In this document: one piece after another, positions 17,775-27,400 of the stretch
How positions within the stretch are numbered: position 1 is the stretch's first letter
How the letters are laid out: each line of letters begins with the position of its first letter
Origin: Paenibacillus oryzisoli
Lineage (GTDB): Bacteria > Bacillota > Bacilli > Paenibacillales > NBRC-103111
DNA length: 64,000 bases
Assembly (NCBI RefSeq): GCF_001653565.1
Contig: NZ_LYPB01000069.1
Coordinates: 186,001 to 250,000, forward strand
Direction of reading: 5' to 3'
Translations under genes and position numbers: made by a program
The notes under the pieces: model-generated
What the model was told of the DNA's origin: nothing
The model's database searches: none
Seen by the model: the letters and a program-made list of their open reading frames with translations, nothing else

Positions 17775-18904
17775 ACGTTTACCTTCCTTTTATCGGTAAT
17801 TTCCTTCACGCTAACCTTCCTGTCTTCCTTTAGCGATATAGTTAAGGCGTCTGCAGTTGCAATCGCCGCTCTGGCTGCCGTTCCATCCAACAGCGGTTTG
17901 AATTCATCTTCCACAGGCGATCCTTGCATAATGCCATGAAAATAAACCATTTCCTTCTGCATAATGCCGCTCAGCCATAACGGAGGTATAGCGCTCGGTT
18001 TTCCATACATAATCGCTCCATCCATCTCCAACCCTTTGTAAATACGCGTGCGATCTTCATCCACTTCCTTCGATTCGTGAAGCAGGAATCGTTCTTCACC
18101 TTCCGGCGTTTTCAGGACTACTTTGACATCCTGCATATCGATGAGAATGGCTCCTTTGCTTCCTTGAATCTTGACGAAATGATCGCTCCATCTGAATGCG
18201 GAACCGTATTGCAGCGTTGCGTATCGATGATTGGCAAATTCTAGAGAAATGAACAGCATATCGTCCTCGTCGCCGAATCGCTCTCCTTGATGAGCAACAT
18301 TCCCCCCTGTCATACAAACTCTTTCGGCAGGTCCCATGAGAAACTGGATAAAGTCCAGTTCATGTATATGATGATAGAGGTGCCCCCCCGAAATTTCTCT
18401 CTTCTTTTTCCAGCTTACCTCGGTCTGCGCTTCCTCCCAGCCGTTGCGCTCAGAATGGCAGAACAGAATGTCGCCGATTCTTCCTTCATTGATTAATTTC
18501 TTCGCAGTTCGCACACCGTTCATGAAATTCATAACATGGCCAGCCATGAAAATAAGTCCGTTTTCCTTTGTTATCGTAATCATCTCATTACAGTCCTCGT
18601 AGGATAGCGCGATTGGCTTTTCGCAAAATACATGTTTCCCGTGGGCAGCTGCGCATACAACAGGCGCTTTATGGTATCCGTTAGGGGATGCTACAATAAC
18701 GGCATGTACGTCGGGTCTGCTGCACAAGGATTCAATATCTTTTTCAATATCACAGTTTAACTCGTTGGCAACCGACTCCGCATGCTCCGGATCATACACC
18801 GCTACAACCTTGGCACCTTCCAACTGATTAATTAATCTGGCTAACCCTGCACCAAAATAACCTGTACCTATAACGCCATAATTCACTGTGCTCATTGTGC
18901 TCAT
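17771..18904 (-). CDS. Gfo/Idh/MocA family NAD(P)-dependent oxidoreductase
   Basis: 377-residue soluble dehydrogenase. N-terminal Rossmann loop VIGTGYFGAG (10-19), EKP motif CEKPIALSYEDC (about 94) and the active-site GGHLYHHIHELDF histidines and aspartate place it firmly in the family. Start ATG 18904 follows GGGAGGAG by eight bases. It sits after the permeases and is coupled to the YhcH-type gene, so a likely role is conversion of the imported sugar or sugar acid. The family does not reveal the substrate. Confidence 0.9.
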   Translation of the reverse strand: MSTMSTVNYGVIGTGYFGAGLARLINQLEGAKVVAVYDPEHAESVANELNCDIEKDIESLCSRPDVHAVIVASPNGYHKAPVVCAAAHGKHVFCEKPIALSYEDCNEMITITKENGLIFMAGHVMNFMNGVRTAKKLINEGRIGDILFCHSERNGWEEAQTEVSWKKKREISGGHLYHHIHELDFIQFLMGPAERVCMTGGNVAHQGERFGDEDDMLFISLEFANHRYATLQYGSAFRWSDHFVKIQGSKGAILIDMQDVKVVLKTPEGEERFLLHESKEVDEDRTRIYKGLEMDGAIMYGKPSAIPPLWLSGIMQKEMVYFHGIMQGSPVEDEFKPLLDGTAARAAIATADALTISLKEDRKVSVKEITDKRKVNV

Positions 18905-18939
18905 AGATGAAACTCCTCCCGAAAAATCACTTTATATAT

Positions 18940-19775
18940 TTATTTAACAGAACCGTCTGACAGCCCTCCGGCAATCTTCTTTTGAATCAACATGAAAAAT
19001 ACGATAGATGGAACGATAACAATAACCGAAGCTGCCATCATCTCTCCCCAATCCAGAATTTCCGAACCGGTCAGTGAATATAACGCCACGGAAATCGGCA
19101 TTTTTGCTGAACTGTTGATGAGCAGCAAGGCGAATAGAAATTCATTCCATGTATTAATGAACGTATAGATAGCTGTCGCTACAACGCCTGGTGCGACAAT
19201 CGGAAGCACAATTCCAACGAAAGTTCTTAGTTTCCCAGCACCATCCACTCTGGCAGCCTCTTCAATTTCAACAGGAACGGTTGGAAGAAACCGGTCAGCA
19301 TCCATATGGCATACGGAATGGAGAAGGATAAATAGGTGATGACAAGCCCTGTCCATGTATTCATCAATCCGAATTTGACGATTATTATCGAATAGGGCAC
19401 AGCTAGCAAGATAGGCGGAAACATATACGTTGTAATTAAAAGTTTGGTCATCTTCCTCCCTGCCCTTGGGAAAAAACGAACAATACCATAAGCAGCCAAC
19501 GAGGATACGACTATCGTGATTAATGTCGCCGATAAGGAAACCAGCAAACTGTTTTTAATATTGGTCGTGAAGTGCATATTGTTCAAAACCCTGTCATAAT
19601 ACGATAACGTAAAAGACTTTGGAAAAAACGCCAATGGATGACTGGCCATTTCGCCGGACGACTTGAAAGAGGATAGGATAATCCAGATCAAAGGAAAGAC
19701 CGCTATAAGGGCAAGTACCGTGAGTAAAACATATAAGAAGGACATTGCGAGCTTACTTGAGCCTACACGATTCAT
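18940..19775 (-). pseudogene. Carbohydrate ABC permease (MalG type) broken by a one-base frameshift
   Basis: Two overlapping frames together encode one normal MalG-type permease of about 278 residues. The first (from ATG 19775, GGAGG seven bases upstream, TAATG overlap with the previous gene) covers helices 1-4 and ends its homology at WMLTGFFQ. The second continues exactly there with TVPVEIEEAARVDGAGK, which is the EAA loop, through the C-terminus SDGSVK. Restoring one A near 19281-19282 (CCAACC to CCAAACC in the coding strand) joins them. No classical slippery heptamer is visible, so this is either a real inactivating deletion or a base-calling error in a short A run. If real, the transporter lacks half its channel. 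Confidence 0.88.
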
Positions 19776-20668
19776 TAGCGATCCTCCTTTTCCCATTTAT
19801 TCAGGAATCTGAAATATACCAAACAAACACAAAGCAGAAACAGCAGCAAGATAATCGTTATCGCAGAGGCTACGCCAAGCTGCTTCATCCCCCAACCAGC
19901 TTTATACGCGAAAATGGGCAAGGTCGTGGTAATATCCGATGGGCCACCGCCCGTCATTAAATACAGAAGATCAAAGTTGTTGAAAATCCAAATGGTTCTA
20001 AGCACTAGCAATAGCCCGATGACGCCCCTAATATGGCGAACCGTAATCGACCAGAACGATTGCCAAGCTGTTGCCCCGTCCATGACAGCAGCTTCATATT
20101 GCTCACTTGGAATTGTTTTGAGCGCAGACAAGATATTGACCATAAATAAGGGATAACCGAACCATATATTGATACAAACTACCGCTGCAAAGACATAGTC
20201 AGGTTCTGCAAAAAGGTTAATATTGTTCTCTGTAATCCCCATCGTAGTTAACAAATTTGGAATGAAACCATAGACATCGTTTAAAATCCATTTCCATGAA
20301 AATGCGATGACTATAGCTGGGAATGCCCAAGGAATGATTAATAAGGTGCGATAAATGCCGGAAAACCTTGGAATTTTATTGAGCGCCAGCGCGCTGGCAA
20401 AACCAAGGAACAACTGACCAATGATTGAATATACCGTCCATTTGATGGAGTTCACAAATGCATGGTAAAAATCCGGGTTGGTAAGAACCCATGTAAAGTT
20501 ATCTAACCATACCCACGTATAATTCACTTTAATCAGATTTTTCGAGGTAAAACTGAAGTAAACGCTTGAAATAATAGGGTAAATCAGCAGTACTACCACA
20601 ATTAGAACCGCAGGCAAGATGAATAATAAACCCGTCGAATTCAATCTTTTCAACCTTCTAGTGTCCAT
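19775..20668 (-). CDS. Carbohydrate ABC transporter permease (MalF type)
   Basis: 297 residues from ATG 20668, chosen because GGAGTG lies six bases upstream; the frame also has an ATG at 20686 without a ribosome site. First helix GLLFILPAVLIVVVLLIYPI, TSKNLIKVNYTWVWLDNF loop and EAA loop EAAVMDGATAWQSFW are typical of MalF/UgpA permeases. It would pair with the frameshifted permease just downstream and receive sugar from the binding protein encoded upstream. Its stop overlaps the next start (TAATG). Confidence 0.92.
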   Translation of the reverse strand: MDTRRLKRLNSTGLLFILPAVLIVVVLLIYPIISSVYFSFTSKNLIKVNYTWVWLDNFTWVLTNPDFYHAFVNSIKWTVYSIIGQLFLGFASALALNKIPRFSGIYRTLLIIPWAFPAIVIAFSWKWILNDVYGFIPNLLTTMGITENNINLFAEPDYVFAAVVCINIWFGYPLFMVNILSALKTIPSEQYEAAVMDGATAWQSFWSITVRHIRGVIGLLLVLRTIWIFNNFDLLYLMTGGGPSDITTTLPIFAYKAGWGMKQLGVASAITIILLLFLLCVCLVYFRFLNKWEKEDR

Positions 20669-20732
20669 CCGGTTCACTCCACTCATGAGAAGTTAATAAA
20701 GAGGAAGAGGAAGCCCCTCCCCCTCCATTTAA

Positions 20733-22097
20733 CTATTTGGTTGCCGTTTGAAATAAATCATTTAATTTCTTCTCGGCTTTTTTAGCTTCCTCTTCAATAC
20801 TAGTCTTGTCTTTCTTCAGGATAATATCTTGAAACATCATTTCAATCACATTTTGACTCGTAATTATACCTGATTGGACTGAAGGACCATTTTCCATACC
20901 GATCGCAGTTCCACTGTTTATTGCATTACCGATAACTTTCACTGCATTGTTGAATTTCTTGATCGTCGGGTTGTCGAGGAACGCTGGATCTTCGGCAATA
21001 TCCTTCATAGCTGGCAGCATGCCTGCAGGTACAGAATGTAAGAATTTAATGTACTTGTCTTTCTCATACAAGCTTTCAATAAAAGCTTTGGCAATTTCCG
21101 GGTGTTTACTGTTTTTCCATACGACCATTGGAATATTGGAAGTTTCGATGCCACGGTCCGCATCACTAGCATTTAACTTCGGCATTGGAGCTGCATCAAT
21201 CTGGTCTAATAAAGCAGGGGAGTTCGTTTCAACCCCGCCAATCTGGAAGCCGCTATTAAAGTCGAAAGCCGTCTTGCCTTGATAGAACAACGTAGCTTGA
21301 TCTAATACCTTGAAGTTAATTGAACCGGTTGGAGATGTCGCTCTATACATATCAACCCAATATTTAATTCCGTCGAGTGCGGCTTTACTTGTCAGATTCG
21401 CTTTCCCATCTTTCGTAATCAGCGTCTCTCCAGCCGATTTCACATAGAAGTTCAAGAATCGGGTTGCCATCAAATCACCAGATCCAGTTGGAACGGACAA
21501 ACCATAAACGTTTGGCGGATTGTTAACTTTTTTAGCCGCTTCAAACAGTTCGTTCCATGTTTTGGGCACTTCCAGGTTTGCGGCTTTTAACAAATCTTTG
21601 CGATACCACATAACTTGAGCGTGCGAGTAGATCGGAATGGAGTAATTTTTACCATCCTTCGTGCCTTCTTTCAGAGGAGCTTCGTAGAAACGACTTCTTC
21701 CAATCTTATCAATCACATCGTTAATTGGAATAATGGCCTCGGAATTCAACATTTCAACGACATGATTCGGAAGGGCTGTACTCACATCAGGTACTTGCCC
21801 TGACAGCAAACCCGTTGTCCATTTCGTGTAAAATTCCCCCCATGAGAATGTCTCAATTTTAATCTTGACTTCCGGATTCTTTTTCATAAAATCTTCAGCT
21901 GCTTGTTTCATATAATCGTTTCTTGGCCCTTGCGTAAAAGAATGCCAGAGTACAATTTCCCCTTTTAGTGGCGCTGCCGACGTCGTAGTTGCTCCTTTGT
22001 TGACATCGGGCGAAGCATTAGATTCCTCATTCCCATTGCTGCAAGCGGTTGCAAGTACGGTTGAAGCGAGTAGGACGAGCGCTAATTTCTTTTTCAT
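20733..22097 (-). CDS. Extracellular sugar-binding lipoprotein (family 1)
   Basis: 454 residues. The signal peptide ends in the lipobox ATAC with lipidated C19, followed by a low-complexity linker and then EIVLWHSFTQGPRNDYMKQA, the start of the binding fold of the MalE/UgpB group. GWEDxx-like region MVVWKNSKHPEIAKAFIESL is also typical. It supplies substrate to the two MalFG-type permeases that follow (64-base gap). The AraC regulator to its right is on the same strand and probably regulates it. Substrate not known. Confidence 0.92.
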   Translation of the reverse strand: MKKKLALVLLASTVLATACSNGNEESNASPDVNKGATTTSAAPLKGEIVLWHSFTQGPRNDYMKQAAEDFMKKNPEVKIKIETFSWGEFYTKWTTGLLSGQVPDVSTALPNHVVEMLNSEAIIPINDVIDKIGRSRFYEAPLKEGTKDGKNYSIPIYSHAQVMWYRKDLLKAANLEVPKTWNELFEAAKKVNNPPNVYGLSVPTGSGDLMATRFLNFYVKSAGETLITKDGKANLTSKAALDGIKYWVDMYRATSPTGSINFKVLDQATLFYQGKTAFDFNSGFQIGGVETNSPALLDQIDAAPMPKLNASDADRGIETSNIPMVVWKNSKHPEIAKAFIESLYEKDKYIKFLHSVPAGMLPAMKDIAEDPAFLDNPTIKKFNNAVKVIGNAINSGTAIGMENGPSVQSGIITSQNVIEMMFQDIILKKDKTSIEEEAKKAEKKLNDLFQTATK

Positions 22098-22175
22098 TGT
22101 TTGACCCCTCTCCGATACTGGAATATAACAAACCCCTTAAAACTTACGATCAAATAATGCTACCAGAAATGAACA

Positions 22176-22187
22176 TTACAATTGTAA
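22176..22187. promoter_or_regulatory. Perfect 12-bp palindrome upstream of the binding-protein gene
   Basis: TTACAATTGTAA lies 79 bases before the binding-protein start, in an AT-rich region. Read on the minus strand its TTGTAA half could serve as a -35 box, though no good -10 box stands at 17 bases. It could be an operator for the AraC regulator or another repressor; low confidence. Confidence 0.3.
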
Positions 22188-22375
22188 CCTTACTAAGAAA
22201 GGCCCCGAACACCAATTACCTCCAATAGCGTATACGCTGATAATCGCCTATTAATTGGCATTTCACTTATCAACATTCATTTTCTATCCCTAATACTAAC
22301 GGAAACAAATCCGCTTTAACACATAGCAAACCAACCAATACTAGCACAATTCGATCATAATAATGAATAATCTGA

Positions 22376-23212
22376 CTATTCTCTTGCCAACTGGCGATAT
22401 GAGAACGGCGTTACTCCGAAATGCTTTTTAAACACCCTAGAGAAATAATTCGGATCTTCGATTCCGACTTGATACGCAATATCGGAAATCCGCTCGTCCG
22501 TTTCCAATATTTTCTTGGCCGCTACAACCATTTTAAGATCAGTAATAAAGTCACTTGGCGATTTACCTGTGTGCTGTTTAAACAATCTGCGAAAAGAAGA
22601 GGTGCTGAGACTTACCATCTTGCTCAATTCTTCGATGCTAATCGTGGTTTTATAGTTGTTCAGCATATATTCCAAAACGAGCTCTACCCGGTTATCGATT
22701 TTTCTATCCAATTTCAATTTTTTATGTTTATTCGGTTTCACTGAAAATGCTTCAGATGAACTAATAAAATAACCTACAATTAATTCCAGGTAACCCCTAA
22801 GTGTATAATGCTTCCCCCTGTTAGTTGAATCCTTCTCTCTGATAATGCTGTGAAAATAATAGTTGATTTGTGGATCTGTACACGTCAATTTCGTATCAAA
22901 CCCAAAGATTTCAGACCAAACTTCACTATCAATGAGTGGAAAAGTAGCTGTGAAACGTATACTCATGAATGTAAAATCATCCGTCAACGCCTGACACGAC
23001 AGTGCACTTCCTTGAGGAATGTAAATCATATCATTCTTATCCAGTTGATACGTATTTTCGTCAATCATAAATATAGCCTTACCCTTTTCAATAAATCGGA
23101 TCATCGAATACGGGATCATCGACTCGTGAAAATTCCACCCTTTAGGGAAACTATATCTCTCTGCATACAAATAATTTAACCGCAGCGCCTGCAAGATATC
23201 GTTTTCTGGCAT
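22376..23212 (-). CDS. AraC-family transcriptional regulator with cupin sensor domain
   Basis: 278 residues from ATG 23212 (AGGAGTG six bases upstream; a TTG at 23278 is in frame but has no ribosome site). Residues 25-110 form the cupin-type sensing domain (KGKAIFMIDENTYQLDKNDMIYIPQGS). Residues about 180-276 form the AraC domain (IEELSKMVSLSTSSFRRLFKQ, then ISDIAYQVGIEDPNYFSRVFKK). It lies directly upstream of the MalEFG-type operon on the same strand with a 278-base gap, and likely activates that operon on binding its sugar. Confidence 0.9.
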   Translation of the reverse strand: MPENDILQALRLNYLYAERYSFPKGWNFHESMIPYSMIRFIEKGKAIFMIDENTYQLDKNDMIYIPQGSALSCQALTDDFTFMSIRFTATFPLIDSEVWSEIFGFDTKLTCTDPQINYYFHSIIREKDSTNRGKHYTLRGYLELIVGYFISSSEAFSVKPNKHKKLKLDRKIDNRVELVLEYMLNNYKTTISIEELSKMVSLSTSSFRRLFKQHTGKSPSDFITDLKMVVAAKKILETDERISDIAYQVGIEDPNYFSRVFKKHFGVTPFSYRQLARE

Positions 23213-23375
23213 CGTAATCACTCCTGGTTTATTTTTAGTCTCTCCTACAACAATGGATGGTTTAAAATAGTATACCAAAAGTAAGTTTAAATTAAATCTT
23301 TCCCTGCTATTTATCTACACCAGCTCGATATCCTCGCTACCGAGGACGTCGAACAGCATAGCACTCGTTACCCCA

Positions 23376-23416
23376 AAAATAAAACCGAGTTCCCCCAAAG
23401 GAAGGAACGCGGTTTT
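23376..23416 (-). terminator. Strong Rho-independent terminator after the esterase gene
   Basis: Thirteen-base arms (23381-23393 with 23404-23416) pair with a single mismatch around a ten-base loop, and on the minus strand the stem ends in TTTT followed by ATTTTTGGGG. It lies 22 bases after the esterase stop and ends the xylanase operon. Confidence 0.9.
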
Positions 23417-23438
23417 CATCGACATATTTCCGTATCTC

Positions 23439-24467
23439 TTAATTCCTGAATAGCAATCGACTAAAATTGTAGACACCATGATTCCAAACATGGAAATCAT
23501 GAACGCCATCCTTAATCAGGATTTGATAAAATTGATTAAGCTGTTGCCCCGATTGAGATTTAAGTTCACCCACTGATTTGGTATAGCTGTCAACAGCAAT
23601 TCCGTCTGCATCGCCGCAGGTGAGGTATAGCAAATGAAGCTTGTGGACGGATGATGCTAGACTGTCTCCAAGTGTCTTGCCATCGCTTGATGTAGGAGCG
23701 TTTGAAAAAGCTCCTACATAAGCGAACAAATCTATCATCCCTGGTGCGAGCACCGTCTTATCCAACCCGTTGTCCCAAGGACTCTTCGTGTGAGTAAATC
23801 GTATCGAATCATGCCGGTAACCACCAAGAATCAGATTCAAGGCTTGCATGCCCCCCATCGAAAGCCCCGCAATTGCTCTGTGCATTCGGTTATATATAAT
23901 GGCTTCATGGGAGGTCGCTGTTATATCTGCGGAGGTTAGGTAATTGGATTCTATAAATGGGATCAGATCATATCTCAACTCATAATCAAAGTAATAGAAT
24001 CCGAGCATATGGGTTCCTTCCGCATTAAAGGATGTGTCTATCCAGTCATGCGCACTTCTTCCGTTAGGGAATACGACGATTAATGGATCAATTTCACCTT
24101 TTGCAATGAGATGGTCCAATAGATTGCAAATGACAAATCGACCGTCCACTGTCACGTTGCTGCTTAACCACTCATACTGATCTCCGCCTACACCATGCAG
24201 CAAATACATGACATTGTATCTGACAGAATGGTCATTTGGGTTATAAGCAGCAGGTAAGTAAACGTTGCATTTCTTCATTATGCTTTCTCCTGCAACCGTT
24301 TCTCTCCCTGCTTCACTCCTATTGATATTCCGATCTGTTACAAACTGTCGAGAAAAATCAATATAGTTGCCTACCTGATAGGAAACTTCCTGTACCGTCC
24401 CCCGAAGCTCCTCCATAACTGACCTCGAATACTCGATAGGCACTGCCGTCGCATTCATATTGTCCAT
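23439..24467 (-). CDS. CE1-type esterase (feruloyl or acetyl xylan esterase-like), intracellular
   Basis: 342-residue alpha/beta hydrolase of the esterase D/CE1 group. MYLLHGVGGDQYEW provides the oxyanion region, GLSMGG holds nucleophile S203, CGDADG (D286 or D288) the acid, and GVHDFHVWNHG the histidine (H323). There is no signal peptide, so it acts on imported xylo-oligosaccharides, removing ferulate or acetate groups. It starts six bases after the stop of the SLH xylanase, in the same operon. CE1 members include feruloyl, acetyl xylan and other esterases, so the exact ester is inferred from context. Confidence 0.85.
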   Translation of the reverse strand: MDNMNATAVPIEYSRSVMEELRGTVQEVSYQVGNYIDFSRQFVTDRNINRSEAGRETVAGESIMKKCNVYLPAAYNPNDHSVRYNVMYLLHGVGGDQYEWLSSNVTVDGRFVICNLLDHLIAKGEIDPLIVVFPNGRSAHDWIDTSFNAEGTHMLGFYYFDYELRYDLIPFIESNYLTSADITATSHEAIIYNRMHRAIAGLSMGGMQALNLILGGYRHDSIRFTHTKSPWDNGLDKTVLAPGMIDLFAYVGAFSNAPTSSDGKTLGDSLASSVHKLHLLYLTCGDADGIAVDSYTKSVGELKSQSGQQLNQFYQILIKDGVHDFHVWNHGVYNFSRLLFRN

Positions 24468-24473
24468 GGATTC

Positions 24474-27400
24474 TTATTGTCCCTTCAAAATCCTAATGAC
24501 AATAACCGCCGCTTCCGCACGAGTGCTATAAGCCTTCGGCTTCAACGTACCGTCTTCGTAGCCGTTCAGTATACCCTTCGTTGTCAAAGCCGCAATTGGT
24601 CCTTGTGCCCAGGCGGAGACGTCTCCACTATCCTTATAGTCCAAACTGTTGGTGGAAGATGCCAACTGTGCAGCACGTGCAAGGATTACGGCCATTTGTT
24701 CCCGGGTGATGTTGTCATTGGGAACGAAAGTCCCGTCTTCATAACCGTCTACGATACCCAGTGCGGATGCTATTGCAATGGCGTCCACCGCCCAATGGCT
24801 GCCGGTATCGGAGAATCCAGTTCCTCCTGTTGCCGTCAGGTGAAACGCTCTGACGATCATGGCTACGAACTCGGATCTTGTTACCGTTGCATGAGGCTGG
24901 AATGTGCCGTCTTGATAGCCGTCTATCACTCCTGATTTTACAAGTTCTAGGATATCTGCTTCCGCCCAATGTCCTTTAATATCGGTCAAGGTCGGAAGTT
25001 GGACAGATGCGGACTTTTCTGTTGCCAATACGGCAAACTTGGTGAAGTGCGTCACACTGCCAGAAACCGTGCCTTTCTCTCGGTCAATCTTACTATCGTC
25101 CAGTTTGACCCATTTGCCGGTTTCTTCGTTGTACCAGTACACTGCCAGTTCATGCTTATCGTCCAACAAGCTGGTGTTGAACGGCAGGGTGATCGTAACT
25201 GGTTTCTGGAACGGTCCTGCTACGTCTTTGATAATTTCGTACACATCTCCAGCAAGCTTCAAATCTGGGTCGGGCTTCAGCTGTGCAGTGTCGCTCAACT
25301 TTTTAATACTAACAAATATGTCACTGCCTAAGGCTCCTGCCGGCAAGCTAACTGCCGCCCCATTATTTGCTACCTTGCCGCCTGTATCTGCCTGCACCTT
25401 AACCGCCCCTTCAGGTACGGGTGTAGTGACAGAGGACGTATACGACGTCGACGAATCAGATGCCTGAACTTGTTCAAGCTTCAAAACGCCAAATCGCGAA
25501 GTGTTCTGGTAGGATTGCCCTGTCGGATCATTCCAAGAAAATACGCTGTCACGGCTTCCTCCGTCCTGATCATTGTTAACCTGGAGGTCAAATCCAATTA
25601 CGTTTCCAGCTTGTGGCGTAATCGTATCGAGCGCTATAGCTGCTTCTACAACGTAACCTCCATCCACAATTTTGGTAGCCGATGTATAGTTATTAGAGGT
25701 GGCATGGCCGCCAACGGTCTTGCCATTTTTGAAATTGATCCGGTATTGACCATCGTCGCCTTGATAGATGTCGGTTTTTCCGTTGTTCTGGTCAACGAAT
25801 ATTTCCACCGAATCCTGCTCCCATGCATTGGCATTGGCATCGCTCAAATTGCTGTCTAACACAATGGCATAGACATAGAGGTTTTGAACATCCCACATGG
25901 CACGCAATTGAGCTTTCGCGACTGCATTGTTATGCTGCTCCACTATCACATCAGTCGTATAAACGGGTGCGTTCGCCCACTTGCTGTCCATTTCACCATC
26001 GATTACAGGAGTTCCATAAGAAGCACTGGCCGCTTTTACCGCATCGATATACGTCAGGATTCCATAGCCAAGTACATCGTTATCCTGAATGTTCCGTGGA
26101 TCACTCCAAGAAACGATGACGCCGTTGCTCCCATGCTCCGTACCGTCATTAAACCCCATATCGGTAACTCTTGCATCGAACTTCACTTTGTTGCCCAAGG
26201 CTCCTCCTGCCAATGGAATATCGGCTTGAAGCACATAACCATCGGTTTCTTCCGTAATTCGAGCATCATTTCTTGTGAAGGTATACTTCTTGATTCCATT
26301 GTTATCCATGAAGAGTTCTATGTGATCCGTTGCCGTTACGCTCATGTCTTTGACCGCTACGCGGGCGTACATATTTTGTTCATCCCACAAAGTTTTCACT
26401 TCAGCTTGCAGGGTGCCTAATTGTTGCGTTTTCAATGCTGGAACCGTGTTCCAAACCGGATCTGAAGCATGAGTGGGTGTACCTTTCGCTGTATGTGCTG
26501 TCTGCGCAGTAATCGGAAGATGAGATGGTGTCAGCGCCTTTACCGCCTCAATCATACCCCAATAAGCATATTTGGCTTGATACTGCACATCGAATGGGAA
26601 AGGAGCATCTTTGCGGGTTGCACCTTGATTATCAAGCCAAGTATGGTCATCTGCAATCCCCCATATCGTAACATTGCTGATCCATCCGTTAGGATTATAG
26701 GCCTGCGTGTTCGAGGCAGCATGTTTCCCCTCATTGTCCAGCCTAACAAGCTCTTGGAACAATTGCTTATAACGGTAGCCTTGTTTCACAAGGCTGGACT
26801 CATCATAGCTAGTAGAGTTGCTGTCGGTATAGACCGAAATATCAAGTTCCGTTATTTGATTGTCGAAGCCGGCTTCTCCAAATTTCCGTATGGAATCAGA
26901 AATTTGCTCGATGGAGGGGCCGCCAATGCTGATGTGCGTTTGATGACCCACACCGTCGATTGGAACCCCCTCGTCTTTCAGTTTGGTCACCAAATTAAAC
27001 AAGTAGTCGCGTTTGGCCGGATCCTGCGTACTGTAATCGTTGATATACAGTTTAGCGTCTGGCATCTCTTGACGAGCAACCCTGAAGGCTGTACGAATGA
27101 AATCCAAGCCAGTCAGCATATACCACTCGCTCTTGCGCATGCCGTCCGGCTGTCCAGGATCAATCACTTCGTTGACCACATCGACGGCATGGATCGGCAC
27201 ATCCATAGATCTGTAGTGACGCGCCACGGTTTCGATATACGCAGTCAAACGGTCCAGCACCAACTGTTTATTCTCTGGTGTAGCTGCAAGCGGTTGACCT
27301 TGCTCATCCTTAAACATCCATTCCGCAGCTTGCGAATGCCAAGCAAGCGTATGCAGTCGGAAATTTAAATTGTGGGCCTTGGCATATGCTGCGATCTTGT

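Noticed and set aside
19275..19290. Programmed ribosomal frameshift within the MalG-type permease
   Set aside because: No classical slippery heptamer at the junction and no clear downstream structure; deletion or sequencing error is simpler.
23315..23509. A 64-codon hydrophobic minus-strand frame
   Set aside because: It overlaps the esterase 3' end and reads through the strong terminator at 23376-23416; no ribosome site.
26469..27368. A 299-codon plus-strand frame opposite the SLH xylanase
   Set aside because: It is the antisense of the GH10 coding region, which has clear catalytic motifs in the minus strand; the plus-strand product has no family features and no ribosome site.
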